A stretch of DNA of 64,000 nucleotides from Gammaproteobacteria bacterium. Its GTDB lineage: Bacteria > Pseudomonadota > Gammaproteobacteria > Poriferisulfidales > GCA-002705445. A program made the position numbers and the translations under genes. The notes beneath the pieces are model-generated. The model was not told the DNA's origin and did not search any database. It saw nothing but the letters and a program-made list of their open reading frames with translations. Positions 26,729 through 36,436 of the stretch are shown piece by piece (within the stretch, counting starts at the first letter, position 1; each line of letters begins with the position of its first letter). The stretch is taken from contig JABGXU010000007.1 in assembly GCA_018675635.1 (NCBI GenBank), positions 62,001 through 126,000 on the forward strand, read 5' to 3'.

Positions 26729-27667
26729 ATGCAAATAGTAATTTTCAAATCTAGTAAAAATAAATCATCATCATATAAATTTAATATTTTATTGTTTATA
26801 TCAATAATCGTAATATTTGTTATTTCCTTAAGTTTTTTATTTAGCTCAGCATCATATATGTATGGATATGAAAAAGGATATCGTGAATTAAATGATGATA
26901 GAGCCCAGGATATTAGCGATTATGAGAATTCAATAAAATTAATAAAAAATGAACATAATGACAAAATTAAATATTTTTCAATAAAATTAACAAATATTTC
27001 TTCAGAATTAAATATATTAAATTCATTAGGTAATAAGTTAACGAAAATCGCAAAACTTAATAAAAAAGATTTTAATTTTTCGAATCCAAAATACATAGGT
27101 GGAAAAGATAAAGTTAAGATTGAATTTGATTATGAATCAGATTTTGATAAATATTTAGATGGTATGCTGTTAAATTTAGCTTCAAAGAAAAATGAACTTA
27201 TATATATAGATAAAATAATAACTAATATGGAAATGAAGGAGCAATTTTTTCCTTCTGGCTTACCTTCATTAAAGGGTTACATATCATCACAATATGGCAC
27301 TAGAATTAACCCGCTTACAAAAAAGAAAAATTTTCATAAAGGTGTTGATATAGCTCATAAAATTGAAACAGATATTCGCGTACTAGCAGCTGGTGAAGTT
27401 ACCTATGCAGGGAAAAAATATGGTTATGGAAATCTTATTGAGGTTAGCCACATAAATGGTTATAAAACTAGATATGCTCATAATAATAGGAACCTTGTAA
27501 AAGTAGGTGAATTCGTTAAGAAAGACCAAATCATTGGAAAAATGGGCTCAACGGGACATTCTACTGGTCCTCACGTTCATTTAGAGGTACTAAAGAATAA
27601 TAAACATATAGATCCAAATAAATTTATACACTATAAAAATAAATTTACATCGAAAGAATCAAATTAG
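26729..27667 (+). CDS. Membrane-anchored M23 (LytM) family peptidase
   Basis: The 312-residue protein has a single N-terminal transmembrane helix (residues about 18-42), a coiled-coil-like spacer (about 60-165), and a C-terminal LytM domain. Zinc-binding motifs are intact: HKGVDIAHK near residue 210 and HSTGPHVHLEV near residue 278. Such proteins are either peptidoglycan endopeptidases or amidase activators; with the metal ligands present, an endopeptidase is the more likely reading. It precedes secA, as in pseudomonads. It starts after a divergent gap shared with dciA. Confidence 0.9.
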   Translation: MQIVIFKSSKNKSSSYKFNILLFISIIVIFVISLSFLFSSASYMYGYEKGYRELNDDRAQDISDYENSIKLIKNEHNDKIKYFSIKLTNISSELNILNSLGNKLTKIAKLNKKDFNFSNPKYIGGKDKVKIEFDYESDFDKYLDGMLLNLASKKNELIYIDKIITNMEMKEQFFPSGLPSLKGYISSQYGTRINPLTKKKNFHKGVDIAHKIETDIRVLAAGEVTYAGKKYGYGNLIEVSHINGYKTRYAHNNRNLVKVGEFVKKDQIIGKMGSTGHSTGPHVHLEVLKNNKHIDPNKFIHYKNKFTSKESN

Positions 27668-27685
27668 AGTTTTCAAAGGATATCT

Positions 27686-30292
27686 ATGAATCTTTTAAAA
27701 AAAATTGTTGGTAGCAGAAACGATAGACTCTTAAATCAATATAAAGAAATTCTTAAAGAAACTAACTTATTGTCTGAAGAAGTAAAAAAACTAAATGATA
27801 ATGAGTTTCCTGATATTACAGAAAAATTAAAATCTGAATATAAAGATGGAAAACCCTTGTTAGAAATATTGCCATATGCATATGCATTAGTAAGAGAAGC
27901 GTCTACAAGAATAATGGGTATGACACATTTTGATGAGCAAATACTTGGTGGTATAGCACTTCATAATGGAAAAATAGCAGAAATGAAAACTGGCGAAGGA
28001 AAAACATTAGTTGCTACATTGCCAGCATACTTAAATGCATTAACTGGAAACGGCGTACATATAATAACTGTTAATGATTATTTAGCAAAAAGAGACTGCG
28101 AATGGATGTCAAAATTATATAATTTTTTGGGTTTAACATCAGGGGTAATTCTTTCTGGGCAAGCAGCAGATGAAAAAAAACAAGCATACTCATCTGATAT
28201 AATATATGGAACTAATAACGAATTTGGTTTTGATTATTTAAGAGATAATATGGTTTATTCTTTAAAAGATAAATCCCAAAATATATTGTCTTTTGCAATT
28301 GTGGATGAAGTTGATTCAATATTAATAGATGAGGCAAGAACGCCCTTAATAATATCAGGCGCTACTGATGAAAGTTCAAAATTATATAAACAAATAAACC
28401 AATTGGTTAAATATCTAAAAAAGGGCAATGAAGATGATGATGATAGTGATTTTTTCTTAGAAGAAAAATCAAAAAGCGCATATTTAACTGAAAAAGGCCA
28501 TGAAACATACGAATCCTTATTAGTAAAAAATAAAGTAATGAGTAGTAATGAAAGTTTATATGACCCAAATAATATAAATTTACTGCATTATATTAGTACT
28601 GCATTAAGAGCTCATTATTTATTCTATATTGATGTTGATTATATAGTAGAAGATTACTCCGTAGTAATAATAGATGAGTTTACGGGAAGAAAAATGCCTG
28701 GTAGAAGATGGGGAGATGGTCTTCATCAAGCAATTGAAGCAAAAGAAAATTTGAGTATTGAGAATGAGAATCAAACATTAGCTTCAATAACATTTCAAAA
28801 TTACTTTAGACTGTATAAGAATCTTTCTGGGATGACAGGTACAGCTGATACAGAAGCTCAAGAATTTCAAGAAATATATAAATTAGAAGTTATTGTAATT
28901 CCTCCACATAAAATGATGATTCGAAATGACTTTGGAGATCTAGTTTATTTAACAATGAAGGAAAAATATAAAGCAATAGTAGATGATATAAAAGAGTGTA
29001 AAAAAAATAAACAACCAGTATTAATTGGTACGGCTTCAATAGATTCTTCAGAGTATCTTTCGATTGAATTAAAGAAAGAAAAAATTACACATAATGTACT
29101 TAATGCGAAGCATCATGAACAAGAGTCAATGATTATAGAGAATGCTGGAGCTTTAGGTAGCGTAACTATTGCGACCAATATGGCAGGTAGAGGGACAGAT
29201 ATAGTGCTTGGCGGAAAAATAGAAAATATGCAGTCGCAGTGGAATGAATTAAATAGGAAAGTTATAGAATATGGTGGGCTTCATGTAATTGGAACTGAAA
29301 GACATGAATCAAGAAGAGTAGATAATCAATTAAGAGGAAGATCTGGAAGACAAGGAGACCCTGGATCGTCAAGATTTTATTTATCACTAGAAGATAATTT
29401 AATGAGAATATTTGCGTCTGAAAAAGTAAGTAGCTTAATGGTAAAGCTAGGAATGGAGGAAGGAGAGGCGATAGAACATAAATGGGTTTCAAAAGCAATT
29501 GGGAATGCGCAAAAAAAAGTTGAAGGCCATAATTTTGATATAAGAAAACATTTATTAGATTATGATGATGTGGCTAACGAACAAAGAAAATATATTTATA
29601 ATAAAAGAAATGAAATACTTGATCCAATTCATAGAAAAAACATTATAACTTCAATAATTGATGAGGTGTTTTCAGAATTATTAGAAAATTATATTAATAA
29701 TGGAATGAATAACTCAATCGAAATAAATGATACTTTGCATAGAGATTTTAATATAGAAATAGATGTTAAAAATATAATAGGAGATTCTGAAAAAAAAGAG
29801 GCAGTAGTAGAAAATTTTTTAAGTGAAATACATAAGATCTATAATAAAAAAATAGATGCTATTCCCAACGAAATATATTTAGAGCTTATAAAAGAGATTT
29901 TTATCAATATTATAGATAAAAGCTGGATAGATCATATACAGTCAATGGATTATTTAAGACAGGGTATTGGATTAAGAAGTTATGCTCAGAAAAATCCTAA
30001 GCAAGAATATAAGAAAGAAGCTTTTGAAATATTTTCTATTATGATAAGTAATCTTCATTATACCTATATAAGTTTACTTTTTAGATTAGATTATGAAGCA
30101 TCATATACAAAAAAAGAGTCTTTAAATGTAAATAGTAATGTTAATTATATACACGATAATCCAGATAATGCTATTAATAGAGATAAAAAAACATCTAATA
30201 ATAAAAGATCTTCTAATAATAAAAGATCATCCAATAAAAACAAGAACTCTCAAAAAAGAAATAAAAAGTCTAAAAGAAAAAAAAGAAAGTAG
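27686..30292 (+). CDS. secA: Preprotein translocase ATPase SecA
   Basis: SecA drives preproteins through SecYEG. The 868-residue protein contains the Walker A AEMKTGEGKTLVATL, the DEAD-type DEVDSILIDEARTPL, the preprotein cross-linking domain, ATNMAGRGTDIVLGG, and GLHVIGTERHESRRVDNQLRGRSGRQGD. The C-terminal end differs from most proteobacterial SecA: the zinc-binding CxCxSGxxxxxCHG motif is missing. In its place is a Lys/Arg/Ser/Asn-rich tail of about 39 residues, built partly from repeated NNKRSS units. The zinc motif normally contacts SecB and lipids. Confidence 0.98.
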   Translation: MNLLKKIVGSRNDRLLNQYKEILKETNLLSEEVKKLNDNEFPDITEKLKSEYKDGKPLLEILPYAYALVREASTRIMGMTHFDEQILGGIALHNGKIAEMKTGEGKTLVATLPAYLNALTGNGVHIITVNDYLAKRDCEWMSKLYNFLGLTSGVILSGQAADEKKQAYSSDIIYGTNNEFGFDYLRDNMVYSLKDKSQNILSFAIVDEVDSILIDEARTPLIISGATDESSKLYKQINQLVKYLKKGNEDDDDSDFFLEEKSKSAYLTEKGHETYESLLVKNKVMSSNESLYDPNNINLLHYISTALRAHYLFYIDVDYIVEDYSVVIIDEFTGRKMPGRRWGDGLHQAIEAKENLSIENENQTLASITFQNYFRLYKNLSGMTGTADTEAQEFQEIYKLEVIVIPPHKMMIRNDFGDLVYLTMKEKYKAIVDDIKECKKNKQPVLIGTASIDSSEYLSIELKKEKITHNVLNAKHHEQESMIIENAGALGSVTIATNMAGRGTDIVLGGKIENMQSQWNELNRKVIEYGGLHVIGTERHESRRVDNQLRGRSGRQGDPGSSRFYLSLEDNLMRIFASEKVSSLMVKLGMEEGEAIEHKWVSKAIGNAQKKVEGHNFDIRKHLLDYDDVANEQRKYIYNKRNEILDPIHRKNIITSIIDEVFSELLENYINNGMNNSIEINDTLHRDFNIEIDVKNIIGDSEKKEAVVENFLSEIHKIYNKKIDAIPNEIYLELIKEIFINIIDKSWIDHIQSMDYLRQGIGLRSYAQKNPKQEYKKEAFEIFSIMISNLHYTYISLLFRLDYEASYTKKESLNVNSNVNYIHDNPDNAINRDKKTSNNKRSSNNKRSSNKNKNSQKRNKKSKRKKRK

Positions 30293-30333
30293 ATTTAATA
30301 TATTTAATTTTTAAAATGTATTAATATAAATAT

Positions 30334-31551
30334 ATGGTCAAAAAAACAGCTAATCCAGATATAGTATATCCAGTTAATGGTATTAAATTATCATCTATAC
30401 ATTCAGGCATGTATAATTCTCAAAGGCTTGATTTGGCAATTATAGAGATTGAAGCAGGGTCATCCGTATCTGGTATATTTACTAAAAATAATATTAAATC
30501 ACCATCTGTAATAATAAGTAAAAATAATCTGAACAAAATGAATCCGAAGTATTTAATTATAAACTCTGGAAACGCAAACGCCGGAACAGGCAAAAAAGGC
30601 TATGAAGACGCTCTACAGTATTGTCAATATTTATCAGATGAAACATCAACAGATATTAAAGCAATACTTCCATTTTCAACTGGCGTAATTGGAGAAAGAA
30701 TTAATGTAGAGAAAATAATTAAATTTATACCAGCACTAATCGGTAATCTAAATCAAGCATCATGGATAGATTTTTCTAATGCAATATTAACTACTGATAC
30801 TTGCAATAAAATAATTTCTAAAAAAATTAAAATAAATGAAAAATATATTACTATTACAGGAGTTACGAAAGGATCTGGTATGATAAAACCAAATATGGCA
30901 ACAATGTTATCATTTGTAGCAACAGACTTAGAGATCAGTAATAACAAGTTAAAGGAACTGCTGAATACTGCAACAAATATATCATACAATATGATAACTG
31001 TGGATGGAGAGACATCAACAAATGATTCAAGTATATTAATATCAACTGGTAAATCTAAACTAAGTTTTGAAAAATTATCAAAAATAGATAAGGAGTCATT
31101 TGAAAAATTGCTTAAGGACGTATTTATAGAATTAGCTAAAAAAATAATAAAGGATGGAGAAGGGGCAACAAAATTTATTACAATAAATGTTAAGAAAATT
31201 GATTCTAAAATTAATGGTAAAAAAATTGCAATGTCAGTAGCAAATTCACCATTAGTTAAAACAGCTTTATTTGCTGAAGATCCTAATTGGGGTAGAATTT
31301 TATCAGCAATAGGAAATTCCGATATAGATATTAATGATTATACTAAAATAGAAATTTATTTTGATGACATATTAATATTTAAAGATGGCGAGATATATGT
31401 TAACTATAATGAAGAAATGGCAAAAAAGTATTTAAAAAATAAAAATTTAATAATAAATATAGTATTTAATACTGGGAACAGCTCATCAACTGTATGGACT
31501 ACTGATTTATCATACGATTATATTAAAATTAATGCAGACTATAGAACATGA
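30334..31551 (+). CDS. argJ: Bifunctional ornithine acetyltransferase / N-acetylglutamate synthase
   Basis: ArgJ moves the acetyl group from N-acetylornithine to glutamate, recycling it in arginine synthesis. The 405-residue precursor carries the self-cleavage site KPNMATMLSFVATD, whose threonine becomes the N-terminal nucleophile of the beta chain. Other conserved parts are NSGNANAGTGKKG, FSTGVIGE, TVDGETSTNDS and AEDPNWGRILSAIGNS. It follows secA, the pseudomonad order. The next gene starts inside its last 20 bases. Confidence 0.96.
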   Translation: MVKKTANPDIVYPVNGIKLSSIHSGMYNSQRLDLAIIEIEAGSSVSGIFTKNNIKSPSVIISKNNLNKMNPKYLIINSGNANAGTGKKGYEDALQYCQYLSDETSTDIKAILPFSTGVIGERINVEKIIKFIPALIGNLNQASWIDFSNAILTTDTCNKIISKKIKINEKYITITGVTKGSGMIKPNMATMLSFVATDLEISNNKLKELLNTATNISYNMITVDGETSTNDSSILISTGKSKLSFEKLSKIDKESFEKLLKDVFIELAKKIIKDGEGATKFITINVKKIDSKINGKKIAMSVANSPLVKTALFAEDPNWGRILSAIGNSDIDINDYTKIEIYFDDILIFKDGEIYVNYNEEMAKKYLKNKNLIINIVFNTGNSSSTVWTTDLSYDYIKINADYRT

Positions 31552-32128
31552 TTTCTTAAAATATGATCAATATTTTATAACTTCAGATTATAAAAGTACT
31601 GATCCAGATATTTTTTTTGATACTCTTAAAAATATTCTTAAATCTGGTGTGAAATTAATACAATTTAGATCAAAAAGTCTTTCTCAGCTTGAATATGCTT
31701 CTATTGCAAAAAAAATATTTTTTATCTGTAAGCAATATAATGCAATGTTTATTATTAATGATTATTTGAATTATGATAATAATAAGTATTGCGATGGTGT
31801 TCAGTTAACTTCTAGTAATTTAAAAATATTTGACCTTAATAAAATGAATAAAAATTTATTATTAATTGGTTCTTGTCATAATAAAACAGAAGTTAGTATC
31901 TGCAATAAAAGTTTAGTAAATATAATCTTAGTATCACCAGTATATGATTCAGGTACTAAATCTGGAATTGGATGGAATAAGTTTATGAATCTTAAAGATT
32001 TTTCAATAAAACCTGTCTATGCTTTAGGAGGTTTAAATTACAAAAAAGATATAAAGATTGCAAAAAAATATGGCGCAAGTGGAATTGCTGGGACGTCATA
32101 TTTTTATAGCCTATTTGCACCCTGTTAA
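31532..32128 (+). CDS. TMP-synthase-like protein (lone C-terminal half of a MutT-ThiE fusion)
   Basis: In many gammaproteobacteria argJ is followed by a fused gene: an N-terminal MutT Nudix domain and a C-terminal thiamine-phosphate-synthase-like domain. This 198-residue product contains only the latter: YFITSDYKS, GVKLIQFRSKSLSQLE, FIINDYLNYD, DGVQLTSSNL, LLIGSCHNKTEV and KPVYALGGLNYKKDI on a TIM-barrel pattern. The ThiE active-site HxGQxD is not preserved, so it is probably not a housekeeping ThiE. No Nudix motif is present in this locus. It overlaps argJ by 20 bases and convergent zapD by 18. Confidence 0.75.
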   Translation: MQTIEHDFLKYDQYFITSDYKSTDPDIFFDTLKNILKSGVKLIQFRSKSLSQLEYASIAKKIFFICKQYNAMFIINDYLNYDNNKYCDGVQLTSSNLKIFDLNKMNKNLLLIGSCHNKTEVSICNKSLVNIILVSPVYDSGTKSGIGWNKFMNLKDFSIKPVYALGGLNYKKDIKIAKKYGASGIAGTSYFYSLFAPC

Positions 32129-32884
32129 TGATATTTCAAACTTTATTCCAGTATCAATAGGTTTAGATAGCTTATTATTACCATATGTTTTTTTAAAATT
32201 AATACAAATATTTTGTCTGTTAACACTTATATCTGGGTATATATTTAATTCTTTTTTAAGTTTAATCCTTACTAAATCAATTTTAGTTTTGTTGTCTAAT
32301 TTTTCTTCAAAATAAGAATTATTACTAGATGTTTCGCTAAATTTTACACTGGTTCTTTTAATATCTAAAATTAATTTTGATGCCTTATATATTGGATCAA
32401 ATGGTTTAAACCAATCTGAAATCGTATTATTAATTAAATTTTTATTAGACGCCAAAAAATTCAAATATGATGGCATATCAAAAAAATTATCACCAGCTGG
32501 AATATGTTGTTTTGATTTGATTTGCATTAAAAAATCATTATCAAATACAGACTTAGAAGGATTATTAACCATATTATTAAGGTTATCTTTACATTCCTTA
32601 ATTTGGTCGTAGTAATTATGGTATTTTACAAGATCAAAAATCTCTTTTTCTTTTAATATTTCTAAATAAATAATATTTTTTTCTAAATCCTTTAATAGTT
32701 CTATTTTAAGATTAATTCTTGAAATAAAATCAGAAATTTCAATAAGAGTGGATAAGCATGATTTTACACCCCATACATCATGTTGAGAAAAAGATGAATT
32801 AAATTTTTCAAATAAGTACTCTGATTTCAAAATACTTCTTGTATTTTCGGTTACTGGTTGCTCATATATGATATATTCATTCAT
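32111..32884 (-). CDS. zapD: Cell division protein ZapD
   Basis: ZapD bundles FtsZ filaments by binding the FtsZ C-terminal peptide. The 257-residue protein shows the family's N-terminal YEQPVTENTRSILKSEYLFEKF, the aromatic and acidic helical middle and a beta-rich end. Its gene overlaps coaE by 8 bases, as in the known coaE-zapD pair. Presence of zapD fits the intact C-terminal peptide seen in FtsZ. Confidence 0.9.
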   Translation of the reverse strand: MNEYIIYEQPVTENTRSILKSEYLFEKFNSSFSQHDVWGVKSCLSTLIEISDFISRINLKIELLKDLEKNIIYLEILKEKEIFDLVKYHNYYDQIKECKDNLNNMVNNPSKSVFDNDFLMQIKSKQHIPAGDNFFDMPSYLNFLASNKNLINNTISDWFKPFDPIYKASKLILDIKRTSVKFSETSSNNSYFEEKLDNKTKIDLVRIKLKKELNIYPDISVNRQNICINFKKTYGNNKLSKPIDTGIKFEISLTGCK

Positions 32885-33467
32885 GTAATTTATTTATTAA
32901 TAATTCTATTGAATTATCTAGATTCTCAATTGAGCTATTATTATCTATATAAATGTAGTTATTATTTTTATATATATCTATCGCTTCTTGGTATTCCATT
33001 ATACTTTTTATCATTTCGTCATCATAACCTTGTCTATATTTTATTCTATTTATTCTTATATTTTTCTTGGTATCAATATATATAATCTTATATTTCTTAA
33101 AAAAATTATTATTTATAATTATTGGCATAATAAAAATTAAGTTTTTATTATTTTTGGAATTATTTTCAATATTTTTAAATTCCTCAAAAACTAAAGGCTG
33201 AATATAATTCTCAACTTTTTTCATAATATCTCTATTAGTAAATATTAATTTTCTTAGATTTTCTAGAATTATTTTATTATTTAATATTAATTCAGGAGAT
33301 ATTTTTTTTATAAATAATATTGTATTATTATCGTTATATAGTTTCCTTACTATTTCATCGGCACAAAAACAACTAAAGTTGTTTCTCTCTAATATTTTTT
33401 GTACGTATGTTTTCCCTGATCCTATTGGACCGGTTAATATGTGTGTACTCAATATAAATACCTTCAA
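32877..33467 (-). CDS. coaE: Dephospho-CoA kinase
   Basis: CoaE phosphorylates dephospho-CoA in the last step of coenzyme A synthesis. The 196-residue protein has the P-loop LTGPIGSGKTYV near the N-terminus, CADEIVRKLY after it, and the KNIRINRIKYRQGY lid region. It is cotranscribed with zapD and diverges from nadE across a gap of 61 bases. Seven residues precede the usual start of the fold; the exact initiation codon is uncertain. Confidence 0.92.
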   Translation of the reverse strand: MKVFILSTHILTGPIGSGKTYVQKILERNNFSCFCADEIVRKLYNDNNTILFIKKISPELILNNKIILENLRKLIFTNRDIMKKVENYIQPLVFEEFKNIENNSKNNKNLIFIMPIIINNNFFKKYKIIYIDTKKNIRINRIKYRQGYDDEMIKSIMEYQEAIDIYKNNNYIYIDNNSSIENLDNSIELLINKLHE

Positions 33468-33528
33468 CTTTTATCTTAATATATGCTATATATCATATAT
33501 TAATAATAAATTATTTGATAACAATATT

Positions 33529-35169
33529 ATGAGTGATAAAGTAGAAGTTATAATTGTTCAATTTAACGCCATTGTTGGCGATATTAATGGTAATACAAAT
33601 AGAATATTGGATATTATTGTTAATAATAGATCACTAAATTGCATTAAATTATTTGTATTTCCTGAACTAGCTTTATGTGGTTATTCTCCAGAGGACCTTT
33701 TATTTAGGCAAGATTTTGCTATGTCTGTACAAAATGCTTTAGAAAAAATAAAAAATAATATTGAGAGTAGTGAATATTTAATTCTTGGGGCTCCATGCTA
33801 TACAGAGGATTCTACTATAATATATAACAGTGCATATATATTTAATAATAAAAAAATATTAAATATATATAAAAAACAAGTGCTACCAAATTATGGTGTT
33901 TTTGATGAAAAAAGATACTTTGAGGTAGGAGATGAAAATTATGTCGTCAATATAGGATCTAATAAAATTGGTGTAATGATATGTGAAGATTTATGGAATT
34001 TTAATTCTATAAAAGATAAAAAATTAGAAGATATTGATTATTTAATAAGTATAAATGCTTCTCCTTATGAAATAAATAAGAGTTGCGAAAGAATAGAGTT
34101 ATTTAAGAAAATGGTTTCTAAAAATAAATTTAACTTAATATATTTAAATACAGTAGGCGGCCAAGATGAAATAGTGTTCGATGGTAATTCATTTCTTCTT
34201 AATTATGATGGTAGCGTTACGAATATTTGCCAATCATTTTCAGAAGAAGTATTTTGTTTTTCAATTGGAAATAAAAAGTTTTGTATAAATAACAATGAAA
34301 ATAAATATAATAATATATATAAAAAAAATGAATATGAGGATTTGTATGAAGCTTTAAAAATAGGCACTTATGACTATATATCAAAAAGTAATTTAAATGG
34401 TGTTTTATTAGGTCTTTCTGGCGGTATAGATTCAGCACTTACTTTAGCTATCGCAAGCGATATTTTTGATAAGCAATCCATAGAAGCTGTTTTACTACCA
34501 TCTGTGTATACATCAGATTTAAGTACTCAATTAGCCGTAGAGCAGTGTGAACTTCTCGATATTAAATATTCATCAATCAGTATTGAGGATGTTAATAATT
34601 CTATTAATGATAGCCTGAAGTCAAGATTTGATGGTTTTGAAAAAGATGTTACTGAAGAAAATATACAGGCTAGGGCTAGAGGGTTATTGTTAATGTCAAT
34701 TTCTAACAAGACTGGAAATATTTTACTAACAACAGGAAATAAAAGTGAACTTGCTGTTGGTTACTCTACACTTTATGGAGATATGTCAGGTAGCTTTGCT
34801 CCATTAAAAGATATATATAAGACTGATGTTTTTGGTTTAGCAAAATATAGAAATAAATTATCGGAGGTTATTCCCCAAGGCGTTATAGATAGAATGCCAA
34901 CAGCTGAATTATCTCCTAACCAGTATGATATTGATACTCTTCCTCAATATGATGTTTTAGATGTAATTTTAAAATCATTTATTGAGGAAAAAAAATCCTT
35001 AGAAGAAATATGTTCAATGGGATATGAAAAAAATTTAGTTGCAAATATTATAAATATGGTTATAAAAAATGAGTACAAAAGAAGACAGTATGCGCCTGGT
35101 ATAAAAGTTAGCTCAAAATCTTTTGGAAGAGATAGAAGGTTCCCGATTGTATCTCGCTTCAAGTATTAA
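33529..35169 (+). CDS. nadE: Glutamine-dependent NAD+ synthetase
   Basis: NadE converts nicotinic acid adenine dinucleotide to NAD+. This is the two-domain form (546 residues). The N-terminal nitrilase-type glutaminase has the glutamate of FPELALCGYSPEDLL, the lysine of YKKQVLPNYGVFDEKRYF and the cysteine of VMICEDLWNF. The C-terminal synthetase has the PP-loop GLSGGIDSALTLAIA, TTGNKSELAVGYSTLYGD and PTAELSPNQ. The ATG at 33529 begins the conserved fold; an in-frame reading from 33379 would overlap coaE and is rejected. The stop overlaps convergent bamD by 4 bases. Confidence 0.96.
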   Translation: MSDKVEVIIVQFNAIVGDINGNTNRILDIIVNNRSLNCIKLFVFPELALCGYSPEDLLFRQDFAMSVQNALEKIKNNIESSEYLILGAPCYTEDSTIIYNSAYIFNNKKILNIYKKQVLPNYGVFDEKRYFEVGDENYVVNIGSNKIGVMICEDLWNFNSIKDKKLEDIDYLISINASPYEINKSCERIELFKKMVSKNKFNLIYLNTVGGQDEIVFDGNSFLLNYDGSVTNICQSFSEEVFCFSIGNKKFCINNNENKYNNIYKKNEYEDLYEALKIGTYDYISKSNLNGVLLGLSGGIDSALTLAIASDIFDKQSIEAVLLPSVYTSDLSTQLAVEQCELLDIKYSSISIEDVNNSINDSLKSRFDGFEKDVTEENIQARARGLLLMSISNKTGNILLTTGNKSELAVGYSTLYGDMSGSFAPLKDIYKTDVFGLAKYRNKLSEVIPQGVIDRMPTAELSPNQYDIDTLPQYDVLDVILKSFIEEKKSLEEICSMGYEKNLVANIINMVIKNEYKRRQYAPGIKVSSKSFGRDRRFPIVSRFKY

Positions 35170-36401
35170 TTAATTAGTTCAATAATTTCTTTTTCAGAGT
35201 CAATAGCTTCTTTTTCACTCGTCTTACCTTCCTTGCTGTTCTCAATTTCTGGAGAACTTTCTGTATTTTCTTCTAATTTATTTTTCTTAACGGTAAAGTC
35301 TTCTGCAAAAATTTCTTGGTTATCATCAAGTGAGAAAATACTAAGAATGCTTGATTCTTTTTCATTATTATCATCCTTCTTATTTTCTTGCTCTTCATTA
35401 CTATTTAATTTTTTATGAACTATAGTATATGTTTCAGGCTTTACTCTTCTTGGTATTTCTATCAAATCCTTATTTGTAAAATATTCTACTTTATATACTC
35501 CTGTAAAGTCATCTACTGGTTGTTCATCTATGTCAAAACCCAGCCATATAGCTATATCGTCTGCTGTATCGCTTAAAGCTAAAATATTTTTTCTTACTTT
35601 ATTGTCTAACACTTCTTGAAAATATTCAGATTCGTAATCTGGATAGTTTGTCGACATTATTTTTTCTATATCTCTTGCATTATCCTTCATTAATAGAGCT
35701 TCATATGATTTTTGCATGAATAATAGCGCATCAATATTTGCTGGAGCGTTTGGATAATGCTCTATTAAATAGTTACATCTATTAATAACTGCTAAATAGG
35801 CCTTTCTTTTATAATAATAATTTGCAACATGTAGCTCATAGGATGCAAGAGTATTTCTTAAATACTTCATTCTTGTTAAGGAATCTTCTACATATGCGGA
35901 ATTTTTATAATTAGTAAAAACATAATCAAAATCATTATATGCAGTTCTTATATGTACAGGATCTTTATCTACCTGAACATGCGGAAGAATTGTATTTAAA
36001 AAATTTTTCCCTCTATTAAAATTTATAAGCCCTCTTAAATAATAAGCATAAGGCATAAGATTACTTGTGTTATTAATTGCTATAAATCTATCTATAATTG
36101 CAAGAGCAGTATCAAAATGATTCATTTTATAATCTGCAAATGCTAATTCAACATGACTTTGCTCTGCATATTCTGAGAAAGGAAAGTTAGCTTCTATTTT
36201 TCTATACTCTTCTATAGCAAGTTCATATTGTTTTCTTTGTAACGCAGCTTTGGCAGAATAATAAATATCTTTAGCAGATCTTTCTGTATCATAAGATATT
36301 ATTTCCCCAGTTACAGAGTCCACTGCTGTTTCTGCGCCTCTAAAATTAGAGCAGCCTGCTAAAATAATAATTAAGAGTGTATAAATACTTATTTTTATCA
36401 T
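35166..36401 (-). CDS. bamD: Outer membrane assembly lipoprotein BamD with long C-terminal extension
   Basis: BamD is the essential TPR lipoprotein of the BAM complex that inserts outer-membrane barrels. The signal peptide ends in lipobox ILAGC (cysteine 17). TPR repeats run through residues about 42-255 (YELAIEEYRKIEANFPFSEYAEQ, YKNSAYVEDSLTRMKYLRN). The protein has 411 residues against about 245 in E. coli. The extra roughly 150 residues begin after PDYESEY with a folded-looking part, then an acidic, Lys/Glu-rich low-complexity end. It is divergent from rluD, the usual neighbour. Confidence 0.93.
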   Translation of the reverse strand: MIKISIYTLLIIILAGCSNFRGAETAVDSVTGEIISYDTERSAKDIYYSAKAALQRKQYELAIEEYRKIEANFPFSEYAEQSHVELAFADYKMNHFDTALAIIDRFIAINNTSNLMPYAYYLRGLINFNRGKNFLNTILPHVQVDKDPVHIRTAYNDFDYVFTNYKNSAYVEDSLTRMKYLRNTLASYELHVANYYYKRKAYLAVINRCNYLIEHYPNAPANIDALLFMQKSYEALLMKDNARDIEKIMSTNYPDYESEYFQEVLDNKVRKNILALSDTADDIAIWLGFDIDEQPVDDFTGVYKVEYFTNKDLIEIPRRVKPETYTIVHKKLNSNEEQENKKDDNNEKESSILSIFSLDDNQEIFAEDFTVKKNKLEENTESSPEIENSKEGKTSEKEAIDSEKEIIELIN

Positions 36402-36436
36402 ATTCTTATCATATATTTATAAAACACATTTTTGCC

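Noticed and set aside
30195..30245. AT-rich direct repeats at the end of secA as a mobile or CRISPR-like repeat
   Set aside because: They are in-frame, few, and encode the low-complexity NNKRSS tail; there is no spacer structure.
33379..33528. Upstream in-frame extension of nadE
   Set aside because: It overlaps the coaE coding start on the other strand, has no similarity to NadE, and a proper ATG stands at 33529.
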